Shown here piece after piece: positions 7,350-16,204 of a stretch of DNA of 43,851 nucleotides. Both the position numbers and the translations under genes were made by a program. Numbering within the stretch: position 1 is the stretch's first letter; each line of letters starts with the position of its first letter. Location: NCBI GenBank assembly GCA_001994995.1, contig MDJM01000005.1, positions 1-43,851 of the forward strand. The letters run 5' to 3'. Under the pieces are notes generated by a model. The model was not told the origin of the DNA. It did no database searches and was given only the letters and a program-made list of their open reading frames with translations. This DNA comes from Candidatus Parepulonipiscium sp. PG-Nuni2H_MBin01 (lineage in GTDB: Bacteria; Bacillota; Clostridia; Lachnospirales; Cellulosilyticaceae).

Positions 7350-8714
7350 TTAAACCATTTTAGTCGCATCAACAAATTTATCAAAATCTTGAGATGTCAC
7401 AAGCTCTAATTTAAGTGCCGCCTCTTTTAATGTTATTTCGTTTTGATATGCGTATTTTGCTACTCTAGCCGCATTTTCATAGCCTATATGATGGTTTAGT
7501 GCTGTCACCAACATTAACGAATTATCTAAGTTAGCTTGTATATTTCCTATATTTGCGCTAATCCCTACTGCGCAGTTGTTATTAAAGCTAGTCATAGCTT
7601 CAGCTAGCAAATTTACAGATTGCAAAAAATCAGTTATGATTACTGGCATAAATACATTAAGCTGAAAATTACCTTGTGAAGCGGCAAATCCTATGCTTGC
7701 GTCATTACCCATCACTTTGCACACCACCATAGTTAGCGCCTCAGCTTGCGTTGGATTTACTTTACCAGGCATAATAGAAGACCCCGGTTCATTTTCCGGA
7801 ATGCTAATTTCACCAATGCCACATCTAGGCCCGCTCGCTAGCCATCTTGTATCATTAGCGATTTTCATTAAGTTAGTTGCTAGAGCTTTTAAAGCACCAT
7901 GCGTATGCACTATAGCATCTTTACTTGTTAGTGCGTGGAATTTATTTGGCGCGCTAATAAAAGCAAATCCAGTTTCTTTTTGGATTTCATTTGCCACTTT
8001 ATCATCAAATCCCTTAGGCGCATTAAGTCCCGTTCCAACCGCTGTTCCTCCTAGAGCCAGTTCGTAAAGGTAATGTTCGCTATCTTTAATCATCAATTTA
8101 GTGTTTTGTAACATACTAACCCAAGCGCTAATTTCCTGCCCTAAAGTTAGTGGGGTTGCATCTTGCAGATGTGTTCTGCCGATTTTAATAATGTTTGCAT
8201 ATTTCTCAGACAGCGATTTAAGTGTAGTCGTTAATAGCTCTAATGCAGGGTATAACTTTTCATTTAATGCTTTAACAGCACTAATATGCATTGCTGTTGG
8301 AAAAGTGTCATTGGAGCTTTGACTTTTGTTAATATCATCGTTAGGGTGCACTTGTCTAACTTGATTGTTTTGATTAATATAATTAGCTATAACCTCGTTT
8401 ACGTTCATATTAGTTTGCGTTCCAGAACCAGTTTGCCACACAACTAACGGAAAGTGCTCGTCTAATTTACCCTTTTGTATTTCATCGCACACCTTACTAA
8501 TCTCTAACGCCACATCAGCCTCTAATTTGCCCATCTGGCAGTTAATGTTAGCACTAGCCTTCTTAACTATAGCAAACGCCTTAATAACTTCTTTAGGCAT
8601 CTTCTCATTGCCTATTTTAAAGTTTTCCAAACTACGCTGAGTTTGCGCCGCCCACAATTTATCTTTACTAACTTTAATATCGCCCATTGTATCTCTTTCA
8701 ATTCTATATTCCAT
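7350..8714 (-). CDS. fumC: Fumarate hydratase, class II
   Basis: A 454-aa enzyme interconverting fumarate and malate; homotetramer without iron-sulfur cluster. It has the superfamily signature GSSIMPGKVNP (311-321), whose serine is the catalytic base. It also has GRTHLQDAT with His182 and the substrate-binding SGTQTNMNVNEV and SQSSNDTFPT segments. Length is normal for FumC. It lies 15 bases after the malic enzyme gene and is almost certainly co-transcribed with it, so the pair links fumarate through malate to pyruvate. Confidence 0.96.
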   Translation of the reverse strand: MEYRIERDTMGDIKVSKDKLWAAQTQRSLENFKIGNEKMPKEVIKAFAIVKKASANINCQMGKLEADVALEISKVCDEIQKGKLDEHFPLVVWQTGSGTQTNMNVNEVIANYINQNNQVRQVHPNDDINKSQSSNDTFPTAMHISAVKALNEKLYPALELLTTTLKSLSEKYANIIKIGRTHLQDATPLTLGQEISAWVSMLQNTKLMIKDSEHYLYELALGGTAVGTGLNAPKGFDDKVANEIQKETGFAFISAPNKFHALTSKDAIVHTHGALKALATNLMKIANDTRWLASGPRCGIGEISIPENEPGSSIMPGKVNPTQAEALTMVVCKVMGNDASIGFAASQGNFQLNVFMPVIITDFLQSVNLLAEAMTSFNNNCAVGISANIGNIQANLDNSLMLVTALNHHIGYENAARVAKYAYQNEITLKEAALKLELVTSQDFDKFVDATKMV

Positions 8715-8729
8715 GTCATATCCTTTCGG

Positions 8730-9902
8730 TTAATTTAGTTTTGCCACTCCAGTTTCAACAGCTGCCTTAGCTACATACTGTGCCACTCTCTCAGCAACTC
8801 TAGCGTCTAGCGCTGATGGTATAATATATTGTGTAGTTAACTCATCATGTTCAATAATGCTAGCAATAGCTTGCGCCGCTGCTATCTTCATTTGGTAGTT
8901 AATCTGTGTTGCGCGCACTTGTAACGCCCCTTTAAATATCCCCGGGAAAGCTAGCACGTTATTAACTTGGTTAGGATAGTCACTTCTGCCCGTTGCCATA
9001 ACTTTAACTCCTGCCTCTTTTGCTTCATCATAACCAATTTCTGGCACTGGATTTGCCATTGCAAATACTATAGGCTCATAGCTCATCTGTTTTATCATTT
9101 GCGTAGTTAATACGTTAGGTGCGGATACCCCTATAAATACATCTGCATTAACTAGAGCATCGGCTAAATCACCTTGCTTATTATCTAGATTAGTTACGTT
9201 ACACAGCTGTTCTTTATGCCCCTCCAATGGGTTTCTTCCTTTATATAGTATTCCATGCTCATCACAAGCAACTATATTTTGAATGCCTGTGTGTAATAAC
9301 ATATTTATAATAGCAACCCCAGCAGCTCCTGGGCCGTTTACTACTACTTTTAAATTTTTATATTGTTTATCTGTTAGTTTCACTGCATTCATTAATGCTG
9401 CAGTAACTACAATAGCCGTCCCATGTTGGTCATCATGAAAAACTGGTATATCTAAATCTTTTTCTAACCGTTGTTCTATCTCAAAACATCGTGGGGATGA
9501 AATATCTTCTAAATTTATACCACCAAAATTTGGTGCGATAGCTTTACACACCTTAATAATTTCTTCTGTATCTTGAGTATTTAGGCAAATTGGAAATGCG
9601 TCTATACCCCCAAATCGCTTAAATAATATGCTTTTACCTTCCATAACAGGTAAACCAGCTAATGCCCCTATATTACCAAGCCCCAATACAGCAGAGCCAT
9701 CACTTACTACAGCTACCAAATTGCCTTTTGATGTATACTTATAAACATCGTCGGGATTTTCCGCAATCTTTAAGCATGGTTGTGCCACTCCTGGGCTATA
9801 TGCTAAACTTAAATCTTCTTTAGTTTCAATTTTAATTTTACTATTAACTTCAATTTTGCCCCTATTGTCTTCATGCAACTTTAATGCCTGTTCTTTTAAC
9901 AT
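8730..9902 (-). CDS. Malic enzyme (malate to pyruvate), bacterial short form
   Basis: 390 aa, the short bacterial NAD(P)-dependent malic enzyme, oxidatively decarboxylating malate to pyruvate. Visible are [11 protein letters not shown] (33-43), [17 protein letters not shown] (74-90) with the substrate lysine, the metal-site segments [13 protein letters not shown] (131-143) and FHDDQHGTA (155-163), and the dinucleotide motif NGPGAAG (189-195). The phosphotransacetylase domain of the long forms is absent. An AGGAG ribosome-binding site precedes the ATG. It forms a two-gene operon with fumC. Whether NAD or NADP is preferred cannot be read from the sequence by eye. Confidence 0.94.
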   Translation of the reverse strand: MLKEQALKLHEDNRGKIEVNSKIKIETKEDLSLAYSPGVAQPCLKIAENPDDVYKYTSKGNLVAVVSDGSAVLGLGNIGALAGLPVMEGKSILFKRFGGIDAFPICLNTQDTEEIIKVCKAIAPNFGGINLEDISSPRCFEIEQRLEKDLDIPVFHDDQHGTAIVVTAALMNAVKLTDKQYKNLKVVVNGPGAAGVAIINMLLHTGIQNIVACDEHGILYKGRNPLEGHKEQLCNVTNLDNKQGDLADALVNADVFIGVSAPNVLTTQMIKQMSYEPIVFAMANPVPEIGYDEAKEAGVKVMATGRSDYPNQVNNVLAFPGIFKGALQVRATQINYQMKIAAAQAIASIIEHDELTTQYIIPSALDARVAERVAQYVAKAAVETGVAKLN

Positions 9903-9927
9903 AATTCGCGCTCCTGATTAATATTTT

Positions 9928-9959
9928 AAAAAAAAGAGACTGATATTATAATCAATCTC
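9928..9959 (-). terminator. Intrinsic terminator after efp
   Basis: GAGATTGAT/ATCAGTCTC (one mismatch), loop TATAAT, then a run of T's, on the minus strand. It separates efp from the malic enzyme operon. Confidence 0.8.
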
Positions 9960-9967
9960 CATTTACA

Positions 9968-10525
9968 CTATGCGCGTCCCATATACTCGCCAGTACGTGT
10001 ATCAATTCTAATAGTCTCGCCCTGTTCAATAAATAATGGTACCATAACTCTTGCGCCAGTCTCTACAATCGCTGGTTTAGTTGCACCTTGCGCAGTATCA
10101 CCTTTAATACCAGGCTCTGTTTCAGTTATTTGTAAATCTACATTTATAGGGGCTTCAATACCAAATACCTTACCATCATGAGATAGCACTTTCACCATTT
10201 CGTTCTCTTTAACAAATTTTAAGCTAGCTTCTGCTTCAGACTGGTTAACTGCAATCTGCTCATACGTCTCATTATCCATAAAATGGCATAACTCTCCATC
10301 TGAATATAAATACTGCATGTCTTTCCTATCAATATGAGCTTTTGGTAGTTTCTCATTAGGGCGGAAAGTTCTCTCAATTACACCGCCAGTTTTAACATTT
10401 CTTACTTTACAACGCACAAAAGCCGCACCTTTACCTGGCTTTACATGTTGAAACTCAATAATCTGACATAAATTTCCGTCCAATTCTACTGTTACACCGT
10501 TTTTAAAATCACCTGCTGAAATCAC
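9968..10525 (-). CDS. efp: Elongation factor P
   Basis: 185 aa, full length, with the KOW-like N-terminal domain and two OB domains (C-terminal [13 protein letters not shown]). EF-P relieves ribosomes stalled at polyproline. The tip loop reads KPGKGAA with Lys32 at the position that is modified in many bacteria; no epmA/epmB modification genes are in the window. Polyproline-rich proteins occur nearby (the Cys/Pro-rich protein at 30813-31856). It follows aroQ by 27 bases. Confidence 0.97.
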   Translation of the reverse strand: MISAGDFKNGVTVELDGNLCQIIEFQHVKPGKGAAFVRCKVRNVKTGGVIERTFRPNEKLPKAHIDRKDMQYLYSDGELCHFMDNETYEQIAVNQSEAEASLKFVKENEMVKVLSHDGKVFGIEAPINVDLQITETEPGIKGDTAQGATKPAIVETGARVMVPLFIEQGETIRIDTRTGEYMGRA

Positions 10526-10552
10526 GTTCGTACCTCCTATAATTGTATCTTC

Positions 10553-10999
10553 TTATTTATTATTATCTTTTTTCCTATTACTATACAACAAATGTTCAAG
10601 CGCAAGTCTATAACCAGAAAAACCAAAACCGCTAATAGAACCTATACAACTGCTAGCAGTCACCGAATGTTGCCTAAAAGCTTCCCTTTTATGAATATTT
10701 GATATGTGAACCTCAATTGTAGGTATGTCCACCCCTTTAATCGCATCCGCTATTGCATAGCTATAATGAGTGAAGGCTGCTGGGTTAATTACTATACCAT
10801 CAATTTTATTATGATAACATTCATGAATACAATTAACAATTTCCCCTTCAATGTTAGATTGAAAAAACGTAAGCTCTACATCTTTAACATGCTCTCTTAA
10901 CATCAACTCTAAATCATCTAGCGTTTCAGTTCCATATATATGAGGCTCTCGCGTGCCTAACATATTTAAATTAACACCATTTATTATACAAAAGTGCAT
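10553..10999 (-). CDS. aroQ: 3-dehydroquinate dehydratase, type II
   Basis: 148 aa, normal for the dodecameric type II enzyme that converts 3-dehydroquinate to 3-dehydroshikimate. Motifs: INGVNLNMLGTREPHIYG with Arg17 and Tyr22, FQSNIEGEIV, INPAAFTHYSYAI and EVHISNIHKREAFRQHS with His98. It lies between aroK (21 bases upstream) and efp, the order expected for aromatic amino-acid synthesis genes in Clostridia. Confidence 0.96.
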   Translation of the reverse strand: MHFCIINGVNLNMLGTREPHIYGTETLDDLELMLREHVKDVELTFFQSNIEGEIVNCIHECYHNKIDGIVINPAAFTHYSYAIADAIKGVDIPTIEVHISNIHKREAFRQHSVTASSCIGSISGFGFSGYRLALEHLLYSNRKKDNNK

Positions 11000-11020
11000 T
11001 ACGTTATAGCTCCATTTCTA

Positions 11021-11491
11021 TTAGATTAGACCCATTTCGGTTAAAATTTTATTAGTCACTTCATATTCATTAAAATGCTCACATTGTACCGTTTGAGTGG
11101 CCAAAGCTTCATATAGTGGTACTCTCATATTATATCTTTGCTCAAAATTTTCCTTACAATCTGCTAAAGGCCTGTTTGTATCGTCTTTTACACGCTCATA
11201 CAACGTATTTACATCGCTTTTTAAATACACGCATTTATGCTTATTTAAAAAATCGTAACTTTGCGGATTAGTTACTATACCGCCACCAGTAGCTACAATC
11301 GTTGGCGCATTTTTACTTAACTCCACAAGCGCTTCATATTCAATAGTTCTAAAGTACTCCTCGCCATGTCGCTCAAATATTTGAGGGATAGTCATATTAT
11401 ATTTGTGCTCAACAAACTCATCACAATCTTTAAACGGTATACCTAAAACTGTAGACAACTGCTTTCCTACTGTACTTTTGCCAGCACCCAT
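11021..11491 (-). CDS. aroK: Shikimate kinase, 5' end cut by the IStron
   Basis: The frame from the ATG at 11491 gives 156 aa with the P-loop GAGKST at its very start. It also has the shikimate-binding segments FKDCDEFVE, FERHGEEYFRTIE and ATGGGIV, and the lid NRPLAD. The usual first beta strand before the P-loop (SIYLIGFM) is encoded, but upstream of this ATG. The frame stays open for 27 more codons and ends exactly at the IStron boundary (11572) with no ATG, GTG or TTG start inside. A complete enzyme therefore needs a start supplied by splicing of the IStron or from another joined exon. As drawn, the ATG-initiated product would lack strand beta-1 and is probably poorly functional. Confidence 0.85.
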   Translation of the reverse strand: MGAGKSTVGKQLSTVLGIPFKDCDEFVEHKYNMTIPQIFERHGEEYFRTIEYEALVELSKNAPTIVATGGGIVTNPQSYDFLNKHKCVYLKSDVNTLYERVKDDTNRPLADCKENFEQRYNMRVPLYEALATQTVQCEHFNEYEVTNKILTEMGLI

Positions 11492-11572
11492 AAATCCTAT
11501 TAAATATATAGACTTATGCGACTGTTTTAAATACTTACTAATGTTCTTATAAATATAGTGGTCAATCTGCTT

Positions 11573-11679
11573 CTGAACCTCCCATCACTAAAGTGACGGG
11601 GTTCTTGGGTAAAGACAACCAATGTTATCTAATTTACCAAGCTATCCCCGTAGTTCCTACGGTTCTTGTATTTATTATT
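11573..11679 (-). ncRNA. Omega-RNA scaffold / right end of the IStron
   Basis: Downstream of tnpB the minus strand carries the hairpin CCGTAG-GAA-CTACGG, GGGGATAGCTTGGT, and the terminal stem CCCCGTCACTTTAGTGATGGG before GGTTCAG. The same arrangement occurs at 1-99. By family knowledge this is the omega-RNA scaffold, with the guide taken from the flank beyond 11573 (AAGCAGATTGACC..). It overlaps the intron's 3' splice region. Confidence 0.65.
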
Positions 11680-12126
11680 CTACCTGAGCCTAAATCCCTC
11701 AGTTAATATATTCTTTGCTGCATTATAATCCCTATCATTATTAGATTTACATTCAGGACATTTCCACATTCTAATCGATAAATCCTTAACCTTAGCATTC
11801 TTATACCCACAGCAATTACATATTTGACTACTAGCATAAAAAGTATCTACTTTTACTATCTTTTTATCATGCCAATTCGCCTTATACTTTAATTGCCTTA
11901 CAAACTCACTCCAAGATACATCTGATATAGCCCTGGCCAACTTATGATTTTTCATCATATTAGCCACCTTTAAATCCTCAATACAGATTGTATCATTTTC
12001 TTTTATTAAGTTTGTTGAAAGTTTATGCAAAAAATCTAATCTCTTATTTCTTATTTTTTCATATAACTTAGCTACCTTAATTCGGTTTTTCTCCCAATTA
12101 GCACTGCCTCTTGGTTTTCGTGACAT
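11680..12126 (-). pseudogene. tnpB: TnpB (IS605 OrfB) C-terminal fragment
   Basis: 148 aa representing roughly the last 40% of TnpB. TnpB-like sequence continues 8 codons upstream of the ATG (LARLQRA) to a stop near 12151. The RuvC-II glutamate (CIEDLKV), the zinc ribbon (ICNCCGYKN..KCPECKSNN) and the RuvC-III aspartate (DRDYNAAKNIL) are present. The N-terminal wedge domain and the RuvC-I aspartate are missing. An omega-RNA-guided nuclease needs all three acidic residues, so this product should be inactive, although it might still bind its own RNA end. Full-length TnpB is usually about 370-400 aa. Confidence 0.85.
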
Positions 12127-12213
12127 TGCTCTTTGTAACCTAGCTAACGGTTAATAATATTGTTCCCTAATTCACAAAACAATAATCACCTAATAGGAAT
12201 AAAAATATATTTA

Positions 12214-12232
12214 AATAATAAATACAAGAACC
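12214..12232. repeat. 19-bp inverted repeat arm (partner 11661-11679)
   Basis: The plus strand at 12214-12232 reads aataataaatacaagaacc. The minus strand at 11679-11661 reads the same 19 bases without mismatch, directly after the tnpB stop. A small hairpin follows in both places (GAACC-ATA-GGTTC here). The tnpB fragment is thus flanked by inverted copies of the element's own post-tnpB segment. Confidence 0.8.
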
Positions 12233-12294
12233 ATAGGTTCTAGACTTTAATTTAAGAGGTTGTCGTTCACAACAGGACGCTACTCCTATTGCAG

Positions 12295-12768
12295 TTCTCT
12301 TATGAACTTCTTTATATTTCTATAAAGCACAGACTATATCTTCATCTTCACCCAATATATTTGCTCCTCTTTAGAAGAGTTTATATATACGTGTTAAGCG
12401 TCACCCACTTCCACTGTCAATAGCTTACAGTGTACTTCCCTCAAGAGGAATAGTCGTTGAAGTTTACCTTTCGGCCTTACCTGCTGATTGCCCATTTAAT
12501 ATGCTATCCTCCTCTATGAGGAGGTAAATAAACATAGTGTTTAGGATTTAACCTTGCACCATCTAACTAATTTTTTCTGCTTTCGCCACTTTCACGTTTG
12601 TACCATTTAAGGTACTGCGTTGTAGTTTAGTTAGCTTTAGGGGTTTCCAGCAATTCAAGTGATATTGGACGGTTTTTAAATCCGCCTCTACGTACACATT
12701 TCTGTGTACGCTGACTATGATGGGTTACTTACTCATGACTAAAGTCACGAGTTTGCGTAACCTATTTA
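12295..12768 (-). ncRNA. Group I self-splicing intron core of the IStron
   Basis: All four conserved group I elements are readable on the minus strand in order. P (12632-12660) contains TTGAATTGCTGGAAACCCC. Q (12481-12489) is AATCAGCAG. R (12451-12462) is CTTCAACGACTA. S (12332-12343) is GAAGATATAGTC. Pairings work: P3 is TTGAA/TTCAA, P4 is GCTG/CAGC, and P7 is GACTA/TAGTC. A P2 hairpin (GTACAC/GTGTAC, near 12690) follows a possible internal guide GTCAG (about 12706-12714). That guide pairs with the 5' exon TTGAT and ends in the expected U-G pair at the splice site. The 3' splice site should be the final G of the element (11573). Catalytic activity is not proven, but the core looks intact. 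Confidence 0.85.
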
Positions 12769-15453
12769 ATCAAATCCCTCTCCTGTAGTTGTAATAATTA
12801 CGTTGCTGATGTCAGTTCTACCTTTATTAAAAATTTGCGCTTTTAAATCCGCTTCATTCCCAGCTTCCACAAGCTCCGTTACTACATCCGCCACCTCTAA
12901 CTTAGTCACTTGCTCAACCGGAATACCTAAATATTCAGTTGCCGTAATCTCATTGCCAAACTCATCTTCATATTCCATTACCATAGAAATTTCATACGTT
13001 TTTGGGTCTGCGCTAGGAATTGTATACATAGTAATGTTTTTTACAATCATTTGGTCGGGGCTTAGATGGTCTATAAAAAATGTGTTACTGCCACCAACTG
13101 GCGTAAATACGCTGCCAGAATTGCCATCGCCTTGCTCAGTTACCATAATATTAGCTTTAAAGTTAGACACAGAAACTTCCTTATTAGTGTTTAGGAAACC
13201 AACCGTTAGTTCAAATTCCTCTCCAGCTTGTACAATTGTTGGCACTGATTGATACGCTCCAATTATTACTTTTGGCTTGCTTGTTTTATCTTCATTTTCT
13301 ACTTCATCTTTCTTATCATTTATTATGCTTACAGTTGCGTACTGACTGTAACTTACCGGCACATCGTTTAAAACGTATTCAACGTTAATTTCAATCGGAT
13401 GTGTGCTACTTGTAACAGAGTCAGAAGCTTGAAGCGTTACTGAGTATGAACTGCGTTGACCTGCTGCTAGTTCATTAATAACAAACATACTTTTTGACTT
13501 AGGCAAAATGCCATCAGCTGGCTTAATAGCAACCTTAACATTTTTAGCGCCATCTGGAGCGTAAATATCAAAGCCAATATTAAATTCTTCATTTACATTA
13601 TAGAAATGTGTGGGTTCTATTAAATTATCAATTAAAATCTCTCTATCTAACACTTCATCTTCCTCCTCCTCTTTATCTTCTTCGTTTTCAATACTCACAG
13701 TTGCGTATTGGCTGTAGTTTACATTTTCGCCATTTAGCGCGTATTCTACGTTAATTTCAATTGCATGCGTACTGCTGTTTACTGCGTCAGTAGCTTGTAA
13801 TGTAACTTCAAAAGGTCTAACTTCTCCAGCAGCAAGTTCATTTACCATAAAAAGATTTTTTGATTTAGGCAAAATACCGTCAGCGCCTTTAACTGAAACT
13901 TTAACATTTTTAGCACCGTCTGGGGCTACTAAGTCAAAACCTATGTTAAACGGTTGGTCAACACCGTAAGTGGCAGTTGGCTCTACAATGTTTTCTATAG
14001 ATAACTCAGTGTCTAAAACCTCATCTTCTGGCTCGTTAGAAATGTTTACTGTAGCATATTGGTTGTAAATTACAGTTTCGCCGTTTAAATTGTACTCTAT
14101 GTTAATTTCAATAGGATAAGTCGCGGTAGTAATAGCGTCAGTAGCTTGGAACAATACATCAAACGACTTAGAAGAACCTGCTGTTAGTTCTGGAATCATA
14201 AATAGATTTTGAGAACGAGGAAGAATTCCTTCAGCAGGATTAACAGCAACACGAATGTTACGCGCACCATCAGGAGCGGTTAAATCAAATTTAATTATAA
14301 AATCTTCATTAATGCTAAAAACGCCTGGCGGATTAGCTATGTTAGAAATAGTCACTTCCTTTTTAAGCGCCTCTTCTTCCGCTGAAACTGTTGTTAAATA
14401 AATTAATTGCACATCTTCATGAGTTTCGCCTAAGTCGTCTGTGTAAGTTAACCTAATTTGCTGAGGCAAAGTTTCGGTAGAAATATCGTTAACTTGAAGT
14501 AGCATATCTAGATTAAGCGACTTACCAGGCGCGATATTATCTAAATAACGAACGTTACTACCATCCATAACAAATACATTATCATTTTGAATAAGTTCAA
14601 GCTTAACATTTTTAGCTTCTATCATCCCTAAGTTTTTTAGAGACAATGAAACTGTTTTAGCTACACCTTGCTCAAACGCACTAGTGTTAGCTGCAGAGAT
14701 TTGGAACGAAGGCGGAGTGAAATTGCTTTCTACCTTAAGCGGAATTACAAAAGAAGCGCCGTCAATAGTTGCCACCAAATTGTGAATTCCACGCGGAACA
14801 GATTCGTCTATTGTAATAGAAGCTGTAACTTGCTTAGTTTGATTACGCATAATGGTAGGCACAGAAAGCTCTGACTTAGAAATCGCCATACCTTTAGAAG
14901 CGTTTTCATCTTGCCATGCTAAAGTCATAGTAGCTTTGTCGGTAGTTTGAGAGCCAGAATTAGTAACATCAATAGAAATTTGTTGGCGCTCGCCGGCAAC
15001 GACATTAATAACATTGGTAGAGACTACAACACCTTCTGCAGCAGAAATGTTAGAAGCGACAACATTAAGGTGAACGCTTCTTGTACCAATGTCGCCTAAA
15101 ACGACTTCAACAGAATTACCAGAACCATTATAGTTACAGTTAACTAAATACAACATATATGTAGAATCATCAATCGCGTTAACAAACCAGCCTTCACAAC
15201 TGCTAGTTGCACCCGACATAGAAACGTTACCTAAATTAAAATACTCGCGCGCCTCTTCAATATCGCCACGGATTTCAATACGAATATCAAAAACATCGCC
15301 ATTTTTAATTTGAGATGACGAAACACTAGAATTAGTAATAGTGTGAGAGCCTAAATCGAATTGTTCTTGTGCTGATACCGGAAAATAAGATATATGCGAC
15401 GTAGAATTAACTACCATTAAAGCACTTAAAAATATTGCCCATTTTTTATTCAT
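12766..15453 (-). CDS. Secreted repeat protein (COG1361/CARDB-like), 3' end cut by IStron
   Basis: 895 codons are readable before the stop, which is the first three bases of the IStron, so the native protein was longer. Residues 1-29 form a signal peptide (MNKKWAIFLSALMVVNS..VSAQ). Ig-like CARDB/NEW3-type modules follow, e.g. VVAGERQQISIDVTNSGS. Then come three tandem repeats of about 110 aa, roughly residues 358-715, each built on EP/PP..YxVxxxFxIxFDxxAPDGAxNVxVxVxxAxGILPxSxxxFxxxELxAG and ending SQYATVSI. Acidic linkers rich in E and D (e.g. EDKEEEEDEVLD) separate them. A further module follows. Proteins of this kind usually end in a membrane helix and sit beside a MacB/LolD-type ABC ATPase and permease; the ATPase is directly upstream, but the C-terminus and permease are absent here. 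Start: GGGGG 7 bases before the ATG. Confidence 0.85.
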   Translation of the reverse strand: MNKKWAIFLSALMVVNSTSHISYFPVSAQEQFDLGSHTITNSSVSSSQIKNGDVFDIRIEIRGDIEEAREYFNLGNVSMSGATSSCEGWFVNAIDDSTYMLYLVNCNYNGSGNSVEVVLGDIGTRSVHLNVVASNISAAEGVVVSTNVINVVAGERQQISIDVTNSGSQTTDKATMTLAWQDENASKGMAISKSELSVPTIMRNQTKQVTASITIDESVPRGIHNLVATIDGASFVIPLKVESNFTPPSFQISAANTSAFEQGVAKTVSLSLKNLGMIEAKNVKLELIQNDNVFVMDGSNVRYLDNIAPGKSLNLDMLLQVNDISTETLPQQIRLTYTDDLGETHEDVQLIYLTTVSAEEEALKKEVTISNIANPPGVFSINEDFIIKFDLTAPDGARNIRVAVNPAEGILPRSQNLFMIPELTAGSSKSFDVLFQATDAITTATYPIEINIEYNLNGETVIYNQYATVNISNEPEDEVLDTELSIENIVEPTATYGVDQPFNIGFDLVAPDGAKNVKVSVKGADGILPKSKNLFMVNELAAGEVRPFEVTLQATDAVNSSTHAIEINVEYALNGENVNYSQYATVSIENEEDKEEEEDEVLDREILIDNLIEPTHFYNVNEEFNIGFDIYAPDGAKNVKVAIKPADGILPKSKSMFVINELAAGQRSSYSVTLQASDSVTSSTHPIEINVEYVLNDVPVSYSQYATVSIINDKKDEVENEDKTSKPKVIIGAYQSVPTIVQAGEEFELTVGFLNTNKEVSVSNFKANIMVTEQGDGNSGSVFTPVGGSNTFFIDHLSPDQMIVKNITMYTIPSADPKTYEISMVMEYEDEFGNEITATEYLGIPVEQVTKLEVADVVTELVEAGNEADLKAQIFNKGRTDISNVIITTTGEGFD

Positions 15454-15507
15454 TTACATTCCCCCCTAGTTGTAAAACAAGTAAAAAATATTATGTTTTA
15501 TAATATA

Positions 15508-16182
15508 CTAAACCTTGATATTCTCAATATTGCCATCGCGCATTGTAATTACCTTATGAGCGTAATGAGCAATTTCATCATCATGAGAAACGATAATCAT
15601 AGTTTGATTATGAGCTTTAGCAATGCCAGTTATCATATCCATAATTTCAAGAGTCGTAGCAGTATCCAGATTTCCCGTAGGCTCATCGGCAAATAAAATA
15701 GTAGGATTGTTAACAAAAGCACGCGCAATACTAACACGTTGCTGTTGCCCACCGCTCATTTCTGTAGGTTTATGATGCAGACGTTTACTAAGGCCAACTT
15801 CTTTTAAAATTTTTCTAGCACGCTTTTCTCGCTCAGCTTGAGCAACGCCTTGGAAAATTAGCGGTAATGCCACATTTTCAAGAGCAGTTAAAGCAGGTAA
15901 TAAATTATACGATTGAAAAACAAACCCTATATACTTCTGACGGAAGATAGCAAGCTGAACTTCACTAAGGGTTTCGATGTTTTTCTTTTTTATAATGATA
16001 TTGCCTTTAGTAGGTTTTTCTAAGCCAGCTAACATATTTAATAAAGTAGATTTGCCAGAACCCGACGTGCCAAATAAGCAACAAATTTCGCCTTTGTCCA
16101 CAGTTAAATTAACGTTATTAAGCGCAACGATTTTTTCATTTCCCATTCTATAAATTTTTCTTAAATTTTTTACTTCTATCAA
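15508..16182 (-). CDS. ABC transporter ATP-binding protein (MacB/LolD type)
   Basis: 224 aa, a single nucleotide-binding domain. Walker A is GTSGSGKST, the Q-loop FQSYNLLPALTALENV, the signature MSGGQQQR (Met for the usual Leu), Walker B ILFADEP with the D-loop GNLD, and the H-loop IIVSHD. The FQSYNLLPALTALENV and DEPTGNLD forms are typical of the LolD/MacB subfamily, which pairs with FtsX-like permeases. It starts with TTG at 16182, five bases after GGGGGAG. It lies 55 bases upstream of the repeat protein and is likely co-transcribed. No partner permease is present downstream, because the locus is cut by the IStron. Confidence 0.93.
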   Translation of the reverse strand: MIEVKNLRKIYRMGNEKIVALNNVNLTVDKGEICCLFGTSGSGKSTLLNMLAGLEKPTKGNIIIKKKNIETLSEVQLAIFRQKYIGFVFQSYNLLPALTALENVALPLIFQGVAQAEREKRARKILKEVGLSKRLHHKPTEMSGGQQQRVSIARAFVNNPTILFADEPTGNLDTATTLEIMDMITGIAKAHNQTMIIVSHDDEIAHYAHKVITMRDGNIENIKV

Positions 16183-16204
16183 GTGTACTCCCCCTCCCTA
16201 TAAT

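Larger units (their letters stand above)
11573..12768 (-). mobile_element. IStron (group I intron + IS605/TnpB chimera), non-autonomous
   Basis: The element runs on the minus strand from 12768 to 11573 (1196 bp). Its 5' flank is TTGAT (12769-12773), the target pentanucleotide known for the Clostridioides difficile IStron CdISt1. The left end carries a hairpin (CTCGTGACTTTAGTCATGAG) and the right end ends in GGGAGGTTCAG. The first 440 bases hold a group I intron core; the last 600 hold a 5'-truncated tnpB and the omega-RNA end. tnpA is missing and tnpB lacks its N-terminal half, so it cannot move by itself. It sits precisely between the cut frames of the repeat protein (12766-15453) and aroK. 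About 180 bases (12151-12331) between the intron core and tnpB look like deletion debris. Confidence 0.85.

Noticed and set aside
12151-12331. A tnpA remnant between the intron core and tnpB
   Set aside because: No frame encoding the HUH motif or catalytic Tyr of IS200 transposases can be read; the stretch is AT-rich with several stops.
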